The position numbers and the translations under genes were made by a program. A model generated the notes under the pieces. It was not told the DNA's origin and made no database searches. It saw only the letters and a program-made list of their open reading frames with translations. Source: Opitutaceae bacterium (GTDB taxonomy: Bacteria; Verrucomicrobiota; Verrucomicrobiia; Opitutales; Opitutaceae). Taken from it: 64,000 bases of DNA. Each line of letters starts with the position of its first letter. Within the stretch, counting starts at the first letter, position 1. Location: contig JANQRT010000050.1 of NCBI GenBank assembly GCA_028284385.1, forward strand, positions 1 through 64,000, written 5' to 3'. Below are positions 56,784 to 64,000 of this stretch, piece after piece.

Positions 56784-57959
56784 ATGAGCTCCCTCCAAAC
56801 CCGTCCGTTTTCCGTTTTACCCCGTTCAGCTCGAATCCTTCTCTTTACCTTCTATTTCTATACCTGGTTGTTGAGAGATGGGTTTGCAGAGGATCACATT
56901 TCCGTAAAGTGGCAGGACTACAGCGAAGATGACGACCGTATACGTGTTATTTCTCGATATCTTGGAGTAGAAAAGGAGATCAATTCGAGCTTTACGCTTA
57001 AAGCTCATGGAGTTCATGACGCGATCTCGGGAGCCACGCCCACCGGAGTTCCTGCCGAGGATGGCGTAGAGGTTCCACTCAGCAATCTGACGGACCAGCG
57101 AACCTCAGGCGTAGTTGATCTGGTATGGACCAAGGATATCCATTCCACTTCGTTTCAATATGCCCACAGCAAGGAAAGCGATTTCCTTTCCCGGGGCTAT
57201 TCGTTTTCAACAACAACCGAATTAAACAAGCGGAACACGGGCATCAACTATGGCGTTTCTTTTATTAATGATCTGATCAGTCCCAGCTTTTTCGATCGCT
57301 CGAAACAGAAAGACAGCTGGGACTATTTCTTGGGCGTCAGTCAAGTAGTTGATCCCAACACTGTTGTCGCTCTGAATTTCACCTACAGCGTCTTTGACGG
57401 CTTTCTTAGCGATCCTTACAAGATCGTTCTTCAGGAAACCGAGATCCTTCCTGGCCTTTCTCTGCCCCTTACCTTTCAGGAAAATCGCCCCGACAATCGC
57501 ATTCGCCGGATCTGGTACACCAATGTGAAGCGTTTCTTCCCTGAAATCAATGGAAGTCTCGATTTCGGCTATCGGTACTTCAGCGATACATGGGGAATCG
57601 ACAGTCATACCTTCGATTTCGAATGGTATCAGAAATTTGGGGAACGCTGGATTGTTCGGCCAAACTATCGTTATTATAAGCAATCCGCGGCCGACTTCTA
57701 CACATTGGATTTGACAGGCGAACCGTTCGCGGCGACCGAAGAGCCCAGTGGGCTAGCTCCCTTCTATTCAGCCGACTACCGATTAGCTAAGATGGATACG
57801 AGTTCCTATGGACTGAAAGTGATTTTCAAGATAAACGAGACCTTCAGCCTGGATGCGGCCTTCGAACGATATGAGATGGAGGGCCGCGATGGGAAAACGC
57901 CCCAGTCCGCCTTCCCCGATGCCGATATACTTACCTTAGGAGGTGTATTTTGGTTTTAA
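56784..57959 (+). CDS. DUF3570 outer-membrane barrel with a flavinylation-type motif
   Basis: The 391-residue protein has a signal peptide (hydrophobic residues about 17-31, ending GFA), many alternating beta-strands, and the C-terminal aromatic FWF expected for an outer-membrane barrel. It matches the uncharacterised DUF3570 family. Residues 79-85 are DAISGAT, followed by PTG, which fits the motif D-x-x-[S/T]-G-A-[S/T] that ApbE enzymes modify with FMN on the final Thr (T85 here). The next gene, overlapping by 10 bases, encodes an ApbE, so T85 is a plausible FMN site. It is first in a DUF3570-ApbE-TlpA-DUF4266 cassette. Function unknown; covalent flavin is my inference. Confidence 0.8.
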   Translation: MSSLQTRPFSVLPRSARILLFTFYFYTWLLRDGFAEDHISVKWQDYSEDDDRIRVISRYLGVEKEINSSFTLKAHGVHDAISGATPTGVPAEDGVEVPLSNLTDQRTSGVVDLVWTKDIHSTSFQYAHSKESDFLSRGYSFSTTTELNKRNTGINYGVSFINDLISPSFFDRSKQKDSWDYFLGVSQVVDPNTVVALNFTYSVFDGFLSDPYKIVLQETEILPGLSLPLTFQENRPDNRIRRIWYTNVKRFFPEINGSLDFGYRYFSDTWGIDSHTFDFEWYQKFGERWIVRPNYRYYKQSAADFYTLDLTGEPFAATEEPSGLAPFYSADYRLAKMDTSSYGLKVIFKINETFSLDAAFERYEMEGRDGKTPQSAFPDADILTLGGVFWF

Positions 57960-58936
57960 CGACACAATGCGATCCCATGAAGATCGATGCGTCACTCTCC
58001 TTCGATGCCTCCCAGGAGCTCTACGCGGTGGCTTTCCGTGCTATGGGTACGAATTGCTCCATTAAATTTGCCGAAGCGGATCGGAATCGAGCCGAGAATT
58101 TCGCTCGAGAAGCCGTTCAATGGGTAGCCAATTTTGAGACCAAGTATTCACGATTTCGAGACAGTAGTTTGATTAGCCAGATTAATCGCAATGCAGGTAA
58201 GGCTTGGGTGGAAATCGATCCCGAAGTTGAGTCGATTTTCGCGATTTGCGACGATCTGCATTTCATGACTCAAGGGGTTTTAGATCCAACTATGCTGCCT
58301 TTGATCAAACTGTGGGACTATCATCAAACCCCTTCACGCATTCCGACCGATGATGAGGTGAACGAGGCCCTCGGACTGGTTGGCTGGAAAAAAGTGGAAA
58401 GAAAGTCCGGAGCTATTTTTCTGCCAAGAGAAGGCATGTCGCTTGATTTGGGAGGCTTTGGGAAGGAATACGCGGTTGATAAAATCGCGGCTATGGCAGT
58501 GGGCTATGGATTGACTTGCTGTTTGGTGGATTTCGGTAGAGACATTCACGCAGTAGAGTCCCCGCCCAAAGCCCCTGCCTGGCATATCGCGTTGGAAAAT
58601 CCTGAAAACCCGGATACGCCCTGGACTAGCGTAGCTGCATGCAATCTTGGTATTGCCACCTCTGGCGATTATTGTCGTTTCTTTGAAAAGAATGGGCAGC
58701 GCTATGGGCATATTATCGACCCGCGAAACGGTAGGCCGATAGCCAACGCGATTCTCGCAGTTAGCATCCTGGCTAACTCCTGCCTTGAAGCAGGCGTTTT
58801 GTCCACAGCCGCATTTGTCTTAGGCGAGGAGGAAGGGATAAAGCTAATTGAAGGAACTTTCGGAGCGGAAGGATGCTTCGTATTTAATAATGGAATACAG
58901 CAAACATCGAATTTTTATCAGCATGTCGTACAATAG
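57950..58936 (+). CDS. apbE: FAD:protein FMN transferase (ApbE family)
   Basis: ApbE enzymes transfer FMN from FAD to a Thr of target proteins. The 328-residue protein has LDLGGFGKEYAVDKIA (166-180), the NLGIATSGDY (232-241) and GHIIDPRNGRP (253-263) signatures. I prefer the TTG start at 57950, because AGGAGG at 57938-57943 lies 6 bases before it and it overlaps the DUF3570 end; ATG 57977 is the alternative but has no ribosome site. Either way no signal peptide or lipobox is seen, unlike usual periplasmic ApbE. Also the metal-binding A-D-A-L-x-T motif reads A-G-V-L-S-T (281-286), so the Asp is a Gly and E280 may substitute. Confidence 0.88.
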   Translation: MVLTTQCDPMKIDASLSFDASQELYAVAFRAMGTNCSIKFAEADRNRAENFAREAVQWVANFETKYSRFRDSSLISQINRNAGKAWVEIDPEVESIFAICDDLHFMTQGVLDPTMLPLIKLWDYHQTPSRIPTDDEVNEALGLVGWKKVERKSGAIFLPREGMSLDLGGFGKEYAVDKIAAMAVGYGLTCCLVDFGRDIHAVESPPKAPAWHIALENPENPDTPWTSVAACNLGIATSGDYCRFFEKNGQRYGHIIDPRNGRPIANAILAVSILANSCLEAGVLSTAAFVLGEEEGIKLIEGTFGAEGCFVFNNGIQQTSNFYQHVVQ

Positions 58937-58949
58937 AAGAGATAATAAA

Positions 58950-59480
58950 ATGAAGCCTGCCATTAGTTTATTCCAGGTCGGAACACGTCTTAGCCTCCTG
59001 GCCTTCTTTCTAATCGCCAGTTTCGTGCCCAAGGCGATTGCCAGCGAGTGGTCCAGCGATGCGGAATTGCCGGATCTCGGAGAATTCGAACTGGTTGGCG
59101 AACTGCCCGAAATCGAGGGCAATGTCGTACTGATCGATTTCTGGGCTTCCTGGTGCGCCCCTTGCAAAGCCTCGTTCCCATCAATGGAGGAGGCGTATCA
59201 AAAATATAAGGACGAAGGCTTCCGTATCGTAGCAGTGAGTGTCGATAGCAAGGCCAAGAGTATGGAAACGTTCGTCAAGAGAATGAAGCCAAGCTTTTCT
59301 ATTGTCCATGATGCAAAGCAGAAGCTTGTTTCCAGCGCGGGTATAAAGGTAATGCCGACTTCCTTCCTCGTAGATAGAAAAGGACGTATTCGATTTACCC
59401 ATCTGGGATGGCAAGGCAAGGAATCAGCCGTTAAGCTAATGGCTGAGATAGAAGAACTTCTAGCGGAGGAGGCTCCATGA
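58950..59480 (+). CDS. TlpA-like periplasmic thioredoxin
   Basis: The 176-residue protein has a signal peptide (residues 1-31, ending KAIAS) and a TlpA/ResA-type thioredoxin domain with the active site C69-A-P-C72 (DFWASWCAPCK) and VMPTSFLVDRKGRIRF, which holds the cis-proline. It would reduce or exchange disulfides in the periplasm. I chose ATG 58950 because the signal peptide begins there; an upstream in-frame start at 58848 would add unrelated residues. It follows apbE by 13 bases and overlaps the DUF4266 gene by 4, pointing to a shared function, perhaps on the Cys-rich tail of that lipoprotein. Confidence 0.9.
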   Translation: MKPAISLFQVGTRLSLLAFFLIASFVPKAIASEWSSDAELPDLGEFELVGELPEIEGNVVLIDFWASWCAPCKASFPSMEEAYQKYKDEGFRIVAVSVDSKAKSMETFVKRMKPSFSIVHDAKQKLVSSAGIKVMPTSFLVDRKGRIRFTHLGWQGKESAVKLMAEIEELLAEEAP

Positions 59481-59695
59481 AGAATCGTCTGCTCTGCCTC
59501 CTGTTTTTTTGCATTGGCTTTTTGCTAACCGGATGCGCGACGGTCGAGCCGTGGCAGAAAGGAAATCTCGCCGACTACACAATGCGTTCCGATCGCGATG
59601 AGCTAGCTAGCGTGATGACATCGCACATACAATTTTCTCGCGAAGCGACTACAGGTGGCGAGGGGGTTGGCGGTGGCGGCTGCGGTTGTAATTAA
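59477..59695 (+). CDS. DUF4266 small lipoprotein with C-terminal CGC
   Basis: The 72-residue product has a lipoprotein signal (residues 1-19) with lipobox LTGC20, the DUF4266 core VEPWQKGNLADYTM and SHIQFSREATTGGEG, and a Gly-rich tail ending GGGGCGCN. The two tail cysteines (C69, C71) flank a glycine. It overlaps the thioredoxin stop (ATGA). The mature protein is only about 50 residues. DUF4266 genes tend to occur beside DUF3570, thioredoxin and ApbE genes, as here. The biochemical role is unknown. Confidence 0.85.
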   Translation: MKNRLLCLLFFCIGFLLTGCATVEPWQKGNLADYTMRSDRDELASVMTSHIQFSREATTGGEGVGGGGCGCN

Positions 59696-59736
59696 TTTTC
59701 CACTACTTATCAAAACGTTACTAACTGACTCGAAAA

Positions 59737-61353
59737 ATGGATACCATGCTGATTAAAATCAAGATTGCCCGCTACCAGATGGCGATCTTCATGCTGATGA
59801 TGCTCTTGCAGCGCATGCCGCTGGTAAAGCATCTGCTTAAATTCGACAAGGCGTTAAGCGCTCCATTGGCCAATGCCATTCGCTCCACAACAGTAGTGGC
59901 CTCTTCGCTGGGAATCTTTCATGCGTATTCTGGGGCAACCACTTTTACTACTAATCCGGTAAGCCCTGCGTCTGGAAAAGTAGGCGAACAATTCGACCTA
60001 GCCTTTACTATCACGGGAACTCCTGACCCTGTTCGCTCCTGGACCGTTACAGGAAACATTCCTCCAGGCCTTTCTGTACCGAGCCTAAATGGTCAGGTTC
60101 TAAATCTCGCGATCGGTCAAATTTCGGGCATCCCTACCCAAGCTGGTACTTTTCAAGTCAATTTGCAGCCTTGGGACCGTCTTAATAACACCGGCGATAC
60201 AACGAGTCCATTTCCGGTCACTATTAACATTGCCAATGCCGATCCGCCGCCTGTCCCCGAATTCACGACACAGCCTGAATCGATCTCCGTCAATCCAGGC
60301 TCTACTGCGGTTTTCTTTGCGGAGACTAACTCGACGGCAGCTGTCCAGTGGTTCAAGGATGGGGTCGCTTTAGCAGGCGAAACGAATCTCTCGCTGATCA
60401 TCGAAAATGTAAGTAATTCAAATGCAGGCTCTTACACGGTTACGCTTAGCAATAACGCTGGGTCTGCAGATTCGACGCCTGCTTTGCTGACGGTTGATTT
60501 CTTAGGAAGCTCCAAGCTCGTCAATCTTGCCAACCGAGGACTGGTTGGAACGGGAGATAGTATAATGATCGTCGGTTTTAATCTTCGAGGCGAAGGAGCT
60601 AAGAACATTCTGGTCAGGGCTTCTGGTCCTGCTCTGCAAAACGCTGACACTCCTGTTGAAGGAGCGATGTCTGACCCTACGCTCACGGTCTTGCCGCTTT
60701 CCGGGCAGAACTTCCAGTCCGTGACCAACGACAATTGGGAAGACGCTCCCAATGTCGCGGATATTGTAGCTGCTACTGCGAACTTCGGATTGGACGCCTT
60801 TGCCGACGGAAGTCTCGATTCCGCGATCCTGGCGGAAATGCCAGAAGGTTCTTACGGAGCTCTGCTTAGCGGTGTTGGGGGCACGACTGGTGTGGGCCTG
60901 CTTGAAGTAGTGGATGCTGAAACGGGCGAGCCGATCAGCTTCAACAATCTTTCTACCCGTTCATTTGTTGGAGATGGCGACAATGTCATCATTCCTGGTT
61001 TTATCATTCAGGGCGATGTCGGCAAAACGGTTATCATTCGGGCTCTTGGGCCCGATCTTATTACTCGAGGCGACCCCATCTCCCCTGATGACGTTTTACA
61101 GGATCCGACGCTCACTCTTTTCCGGCTTTTTCCATCGTTTGCGGTGGTTGCGACCAACGACAACTGGGACGAAAGTGGAAACAGCGATTTAATCCTGAGT
61201 AGCTTTGTCGAAGCTGGGGCGACCGCATTGCAGATTGGCTCTAAGGATTCAACGATTCTCGCTACGCTTTCTCCTGGAAACTATGGCGCTGTGACCTCTG
61301 GAGTCGAAGGTTTGATTGGCATAGCTTTGGTCGAGGTGTTTGAGGCCGATTAG
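59737..61353 (+). CDS. Ig-like secreted protein 1
   Basis: The 538-residue protein has an unusual N-terminus: a basic start, a hydrophobic helix at about residues 12-30 (YQMAIFMLMMLLQRMPL), an amphipathic stretch, and a second hydrophobic segment (50-64) leading to HAYSGAT (62-68). Then follow a putative Ig/cadherin-like domain (about 75-170), an I-set Ig-like domain (about 180-255, with VQWFKDGVALAGETNLSL) and two copies of a beta-rich unit beginning LVNLANRGLVGTGD and containing NDNWEDAPN or NDNWDESGN. It has a close paralogue directly downstream. It starts 41 bases after the DUF4266 stop and may belong to the same transcript. Its likely role is a surface or matrix protein; function unknown. 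Confidence 0.75.
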   Translation: MDTMLIKIKIARYQMAIFMLMMLLQRMPLVKHLLKFDKALSAPLANAIRSTTVVASSLGIFHAYSGATTFTTNPVSPASGKVGEQFDLAFTITGTPDPVRSWTVTGNIPPGLSVPSLNGQVLNLAIGQISGIPTQAGTFQVNLQPWDRLNNTGDTTSPFPVTINIANADPPPVPEFTTQPESISVNPGSTAVFFAETNSTAAVQWFKDGVALAGETNLSLIIENVSNSNAGSYTVTLSNNAGSADSTPALLTVDFLGSSKLVNLANRGLVGTGDSIMIVGFNLRGEGAKNILVRASGPALQNADTPVEGAMSDPTLTVLPLSGQNFQSVTNDNWEDAPNVADIVAATANFGLDAFADGSLDSAILAEMPEGSYGALLSGVGGTTGVGLLEVVDAETGEPISFNNLSTRSFVGDGDNVIIPGFIIQGDVGKTVIIRALGPDLITRGDPISPDDVLQDPTLTLFRLFPSFAVVATNDNWDESGNSDLILSSFVEAGATALQIGSKDSTILATLSPGNYGAVTSGVEGLIGIALVEVFEAD

Positions 61354-61387
61354 TAACGAGTCGCTTGCTTCTAGCGTCTTGAATGGA

Positions 61388-63016
61388 ATGAAGTACTGGA
61401 GGATAAAGACTCAGTTGCTGCGTTATCAGGCTGCTATCATGCTTCTTGCCCTGCTCCTGCAACGTTCTCCGATTTTCCAGTACATTCTTCATTTGAAAAC
61501 CAGTCTTGAGCGACCTATTGCCAGGATCGTTCAAACGACATCGATTGCGGCTGCATCGCTTGGAGGATTTCATGCGGTTTCGGGAGCCACGCGTTTCTCG
61601 ACCCAGCCTGCGGGGCCATTCGAGACGAGAGCCGAAGAAAGTTTCTCAATGTCCTTCACCGTACTAGGGTCGCCTGCCAACCCCGCCTCTTGGCTGATCG
61701 AAGGGGAAATTCCTCCAGGCTTGAGCGTTACCAGCAATTCAGGCGATTCCTTGATCAACAATGGAATCAATGGGCGAGTCGTGGTGGTGAGTGGCGTTCC
61801 CACATCCTCTGGCATTTATACTTTTACGGCCCAGGCATTTAAAGAGGCCAATCTTACGGGTGATACCGATGGGGTTAAAAATCCATTGGCCATCATGGTT
61901 ACGGAAGCTCTTCCGCCTTTGCCGGAAGTCTTGGTTCATCCGCTATCGATAACGGTTCGCCCAGGCGGAATCGCCGTTTTCTCTATTACTCCAAATGAGG
62001 CGCCTTCTAGCATTACCTGGTTTAAAAACAATATTCCTATCCCTGGGGAAACGAGCGAAACATTGATTCTGGAGAATGTGGGTAGCGCTAATGGAGGGTC
62101 CTATGTGGCTTCTCTGTCCAACGAATCCGGTACGGTGCTTTCCGATGTCGCAACGCTTAGCGTGGTTGAGAACGGAACTTCAACTATGGTGAACATCGCC
62201 AATCGAGGATTGGTGGGGACGGGTGACGATATCATGATCGCCGGATTTACGATTGCCGGGACCGGTTCCAAGAGGATCCTTCTTCGAGCTTCGGGGCCTG
62301 CTTTACTTAACGCGGATCCTCCAGTGAGTGGATTTTTGGCAGACCCTTCCTTGTTGGTTGTAGGGAATGGCGGATTTGAAGCGCTTTCTAACGACAATTG
62401 GGAGGATGCTCAAAACGTCTCTGAAATTTCCTCCGCATTCTCGACCGTGGGTGTCGACCCGTTTGCCGAGGGTAGCAAGGATGCCGCAGTGCTAGCCGAT
62501 TTCCCTGCTGGTTCCTATGGGGCGATTTTAAGCGGGGTCAATGAAGCGACCGGAGTCGCCTTGATTGAGGCGTTTGATGCGGATACCGGATTGCCGATCA
62601 AGTTGATCAATCTGTCTACGCGTTGTGTGGCTGGCGATGGCGACAATGTGGTTATCCCAGGATTTGTGATACAAGGAGATGTAGCGAAGACTGTTATTAT
62701 TCGGGGTGTTGGGCCCAACCTAATCGGTCAGCCTGGAGGTCCGGCGGCGGAAACCATTCTGCAAGATCCCAGTATGACCCTGTTTCAGACCTTTCCTGTT
62801 TTCCGGCAATTAAGTTTCAACGACAACTGGGATGAGAGTGGCAATGCGGATACGATCACTACGTTATTCCAGCAAGTAGGAGCCAGCGTTCTTCCAGACG
62901 GAGCGAAAGACGCGGCTATTGTGGCGACTCTGCCTCCAGGAGGCTATGGGGTTGTGACGAGGGGAGCGGGAGAGGAAACCGGCATCTGCTTGGTGGAGGT
63001 GTTCGAGGCCGATTAG
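61388..63016 (+). CDS. Ig-like secreted protein 2 (paralogue)
   Basis: This 542-residue protein has the same layout as its upstream neighbour: basic start, hydrophobic helix (LRYQAAIMLLALLLQRSP), second hydrophobic segment, HAVSGAT at residues 62-68 (the same position as in the paralogue), putative Ig/cadherin-like domain, Ig-like domain (ITWFKNNIPIPGETSETL) and two copies of the VNIANRGLVGTGD/NDNW repeat unit. Both proteins end VEVFEAD. I chose ATG 61388 because it aligns with the paralogue start; an in-frame TTG at 61340 lies inside the previous gene. The pair is a tandem duplication that has since diverged. Confidence 0.75.
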   Translation: MKYWRIKTQLLRYQAAIMLLALLLQRSPIFQYILHLKTSLERPIARIVQTTSIAAASLGGFHAVSGATRFSTQPAGPFETRAEESFSMSFTVLGSPANPASWLIEGEIPPGLSVTSNSGDSLINNGINGRVVVVSGVPTSSGIYTFTAQAFKEANLTGDTDGVKNPLAIMVTEALPPLPEVLVHPLSITVRPGGIAVFSITPNEAPSSITWFKNNIPIPGETSETLILENVGSANGGSYVASLSNESGTVLSDVATLSVVENGTSTMVNIANRGLVGTGDDIMIAGFTIAGTGSKRILLRASGPALLNADPPVSGFLADPSLLVVGNGGFEALSNDNWEDAQNVSEISSAFSTVGVDPFAEGSKDAAVLADFPAGSYGAILSGVNEATGVALIEAFDADTGLPIKLINLSTRCVAGDGDNVVIPGFVIQGDVAKTVIIRGVGPNLIGQPGGPAAETILQDPSMTLFQTFPVFRQLSFNDNWDESGNADTITTLFQQVGASVLPDGAKDAAIVATLPPGGYGVVTRGAGEETGICLVEVFEAD

Positions 63017-63091
63017 GATCAAAGTAGGCAGGCATCAGTGGTCAATTGGCAGATTGAACTAACGACTGTCTACTGCCGACTAAAAACTTTC

Positions 63092-64000
63092 TCAGACACC
63101 CCCGAAAAGATCTTCCAAGCTTCGTTCAGCTTTTATGGATACAGCTCGTTTTTCTTTGGCGGACAAGGCGAGGGCGTCGAGCATCTTCATCAAAGTAAGA
63201 CCCTGTTTGCCTGTGTTTTGCGGCTCCCTCTTCTCCTTGATGGCATCGATAAACTCGCGAGCCTGCCTCTTGAAGGTTTCTTCTTGTTCGACCGCCTCTG
63301 CGTAAGATTCGATATCGATGTCTTCTCTCGGTCTTACGTGTATCTTTTCGCCGGATACCATGTCTATTGAAGCTTTGCTACCAAATACTTGGAGTTGATG
63401 GACGTTGGACGAGTCTCGAAGTGTTCTTGGACCCTCGATGTGCGTCAGGAACGAAGTCTCGTAGGTCAGCGTCGCTCCGTTCTTGAAACGGACCATTCCG
63501 AAAGAGGAATCCTCCGCCGCATCGTCGGGATCGCTCATCTCGTTTTTCATGAGAAGATTGTGGGCGCTAGCAAAAGCTTCCACAGGATCAGGGCATCCAA
63601 TGGCAAACCAGAGCGAATCGATTATATGGATACCAATATCAAGCAAGGCTCCACCACCACGCTCGACGCTGCCGCGCCAGCTGTCCGGCTCGAATGGCCA
63701 CCACCCCCACTGCCACTTCGCGCTTGCATGGTAGACTTCGCCTAGATTGCCCTCTTCGATCATTTTTCGAGCGTTTAGGAGCTCGTTAGAGAATCGTTGC
63801 TGCCTTGCCCACATGTAGGTTTTCCCGACCAGACCGGCTGTTGTTACGATCTGAGACATCTCTCGAGCATTGGTCGCTGGGGGTTTCTCGCTCAGCACAT
63901 GGAGCCCTGCATCGAAAGCCTCGCTCACATGACGTTCGTGCAAGTTGGTTGGCGTCGTGATAACAATAGCGTCAATGTCTCCGGAGTGAACCAATTCCGA
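63092..64000 (-). CDS. Gfo/Idh/MocA-family oxidoreductase (N-terminus missing)
   Basis: The frame is open to the right edge, so the first part of the Rossmann domain is outside the window. The visible 302 residues include IDAIVITTPTNLHERHVSEAF, the conserved HVLSEKPPATN loop with the catalytic lysine of the family, GGGALLDIGIHIIDSLWF, which has the DxxxH pair near the active site, and a C-terminal beta-sheet domain. It should be an NAD(P)-dependent sugar or inositol dehydrogenase; the substrate cannot be told. It is convergent with the Ig-like paralogue. Confidence 0.88.
   Translation of the reverse strand, partial: SELVHSGDIDAIVITTPTNLHERHVSEAFDAGLHVLSEKPPATNAREMSQIVTTAGLVGKTYMWARQQRFSNELLNARKMIEEGNLGEVYHASAKWQWGWWPFEPDSWRGSVERGGGALLDIGIHIIDSLWFAIGCPDPVEAFASAHNLLMKNEMSDPDDAAEDSSFGMVRFKNGATLTYETSFLTHIEGPRTLRDSSNVHQLQVFGSKASIDMVSGEKIHVRPREDIDIESYAEAVEQEETFKRQAREFIDAIKEKREPQNTGKQGLTLMKMLDALALSAKEKRAVSIKAERSLEDLFGGV

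Overview
This is a gene-dense chromosomal segment of a Gram-negative bacterium. About 50 protein genes, one tRNA gene and several short regulatory sites are visible, and I see no insertion sequence, prophage or CRISPR array. Outer-membrane barrels, a lipoprotein, a heptosyltransferase-like enzyme and TlpA/ApbE-type proteins show a two-membrane envelope. The overall flavour (Ig-like secreted paralogues with a long hydrophobic N-terminus, a CGWS glutaredoxin, a short ATP synthase delta subunit, the DUF3570/DUF4266 cassette) suggests Verrucomicrobiota, probably class Opitutae. That placement is an inference from gene style, not from a marker comparison.

Layout. 1-5051 (minus): F-type ATP synthase operon atpB-E-F-H-A-G-D, with atpD cut by the window edge. 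5.2-8.2 kb: a small membrane protein, trmB, and a PhoR/PhoB-type two-component pair with a Pho-box-like direct repeat upstream. 8.3-12.9 kb (minus): mnmG, mnmE and recA. mnmG carries a perfect parS-like palindrome, so this part of the chromosome is probably close to the origin. 13.2-24.1 kb: a monothiol glutaredoxin, the large subunit of glutamate synthase, an enolase-superfamily dehydratase, uvrC, cinA-moaA and a membrane protein. 24.3-30.6 kb: dnaN, pssA with a RelE-fold protein, a SIS-domain protein, transaldolase, a CCA-adding-type nucleotidyltransferase and a DUF423 protein. 30.8-32.5 kb: a TorF-like porin and rplM-rpsI. 32.6-39.3 kb: arginine cluster argCJBDFG. 39.3-46.8 kb (minus): a TPR membrane protein, carB-purU, a degenerate NtrC-like response regulator and a PilC/GspF protein.

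46.8-48.0 kb is the only large gap. It holds tRNA-Gly(TCC) and, on the other strand, a candidate structured small RNA with its own promoter and terminator. 48.0-51.8 kb: hflK-hflC with flanking unknown proteins. 51.8-56.5 kb: a GT9 glycosyltransferase, an MBOAT/AlgX-like O-acetylation pair, a DUF3127 protein and a gamma-glutamylcyclotransferase-like protein. 56.8-63.0 kb (plus): DUF3570 barrel, ApbE flavin transferase, TlpA thioredoxin and DUF4266 lipoprotein, packed with overlaps and followed by two paralogous Ig-like secreted proteins. The window closes with a truncated Gfo/Idh/MocA oxidoreductase.

The most interesting region is 56.8-63.0 kb. The DUF3570 barrel contains DAISGAT, which matches the motif ApbE enzymes modify with FMN, and the ApbE gene overlaps it. 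This suggests a covalently flavinylated outer-membrane protein served by a dedicated thioredoxin and a Cys-tailed lipoprotein. The ApbE itself is odd: it has no visible export signal and lacks the usual metal-binding Asp. Other points worth checking are the parS site in mnmG, the candidate small RNA, the degenerate regulator at 44.3 kb, the shortened AtpH, and catalytic-motif changes in CinA and ornithine carbamoyltransferase.
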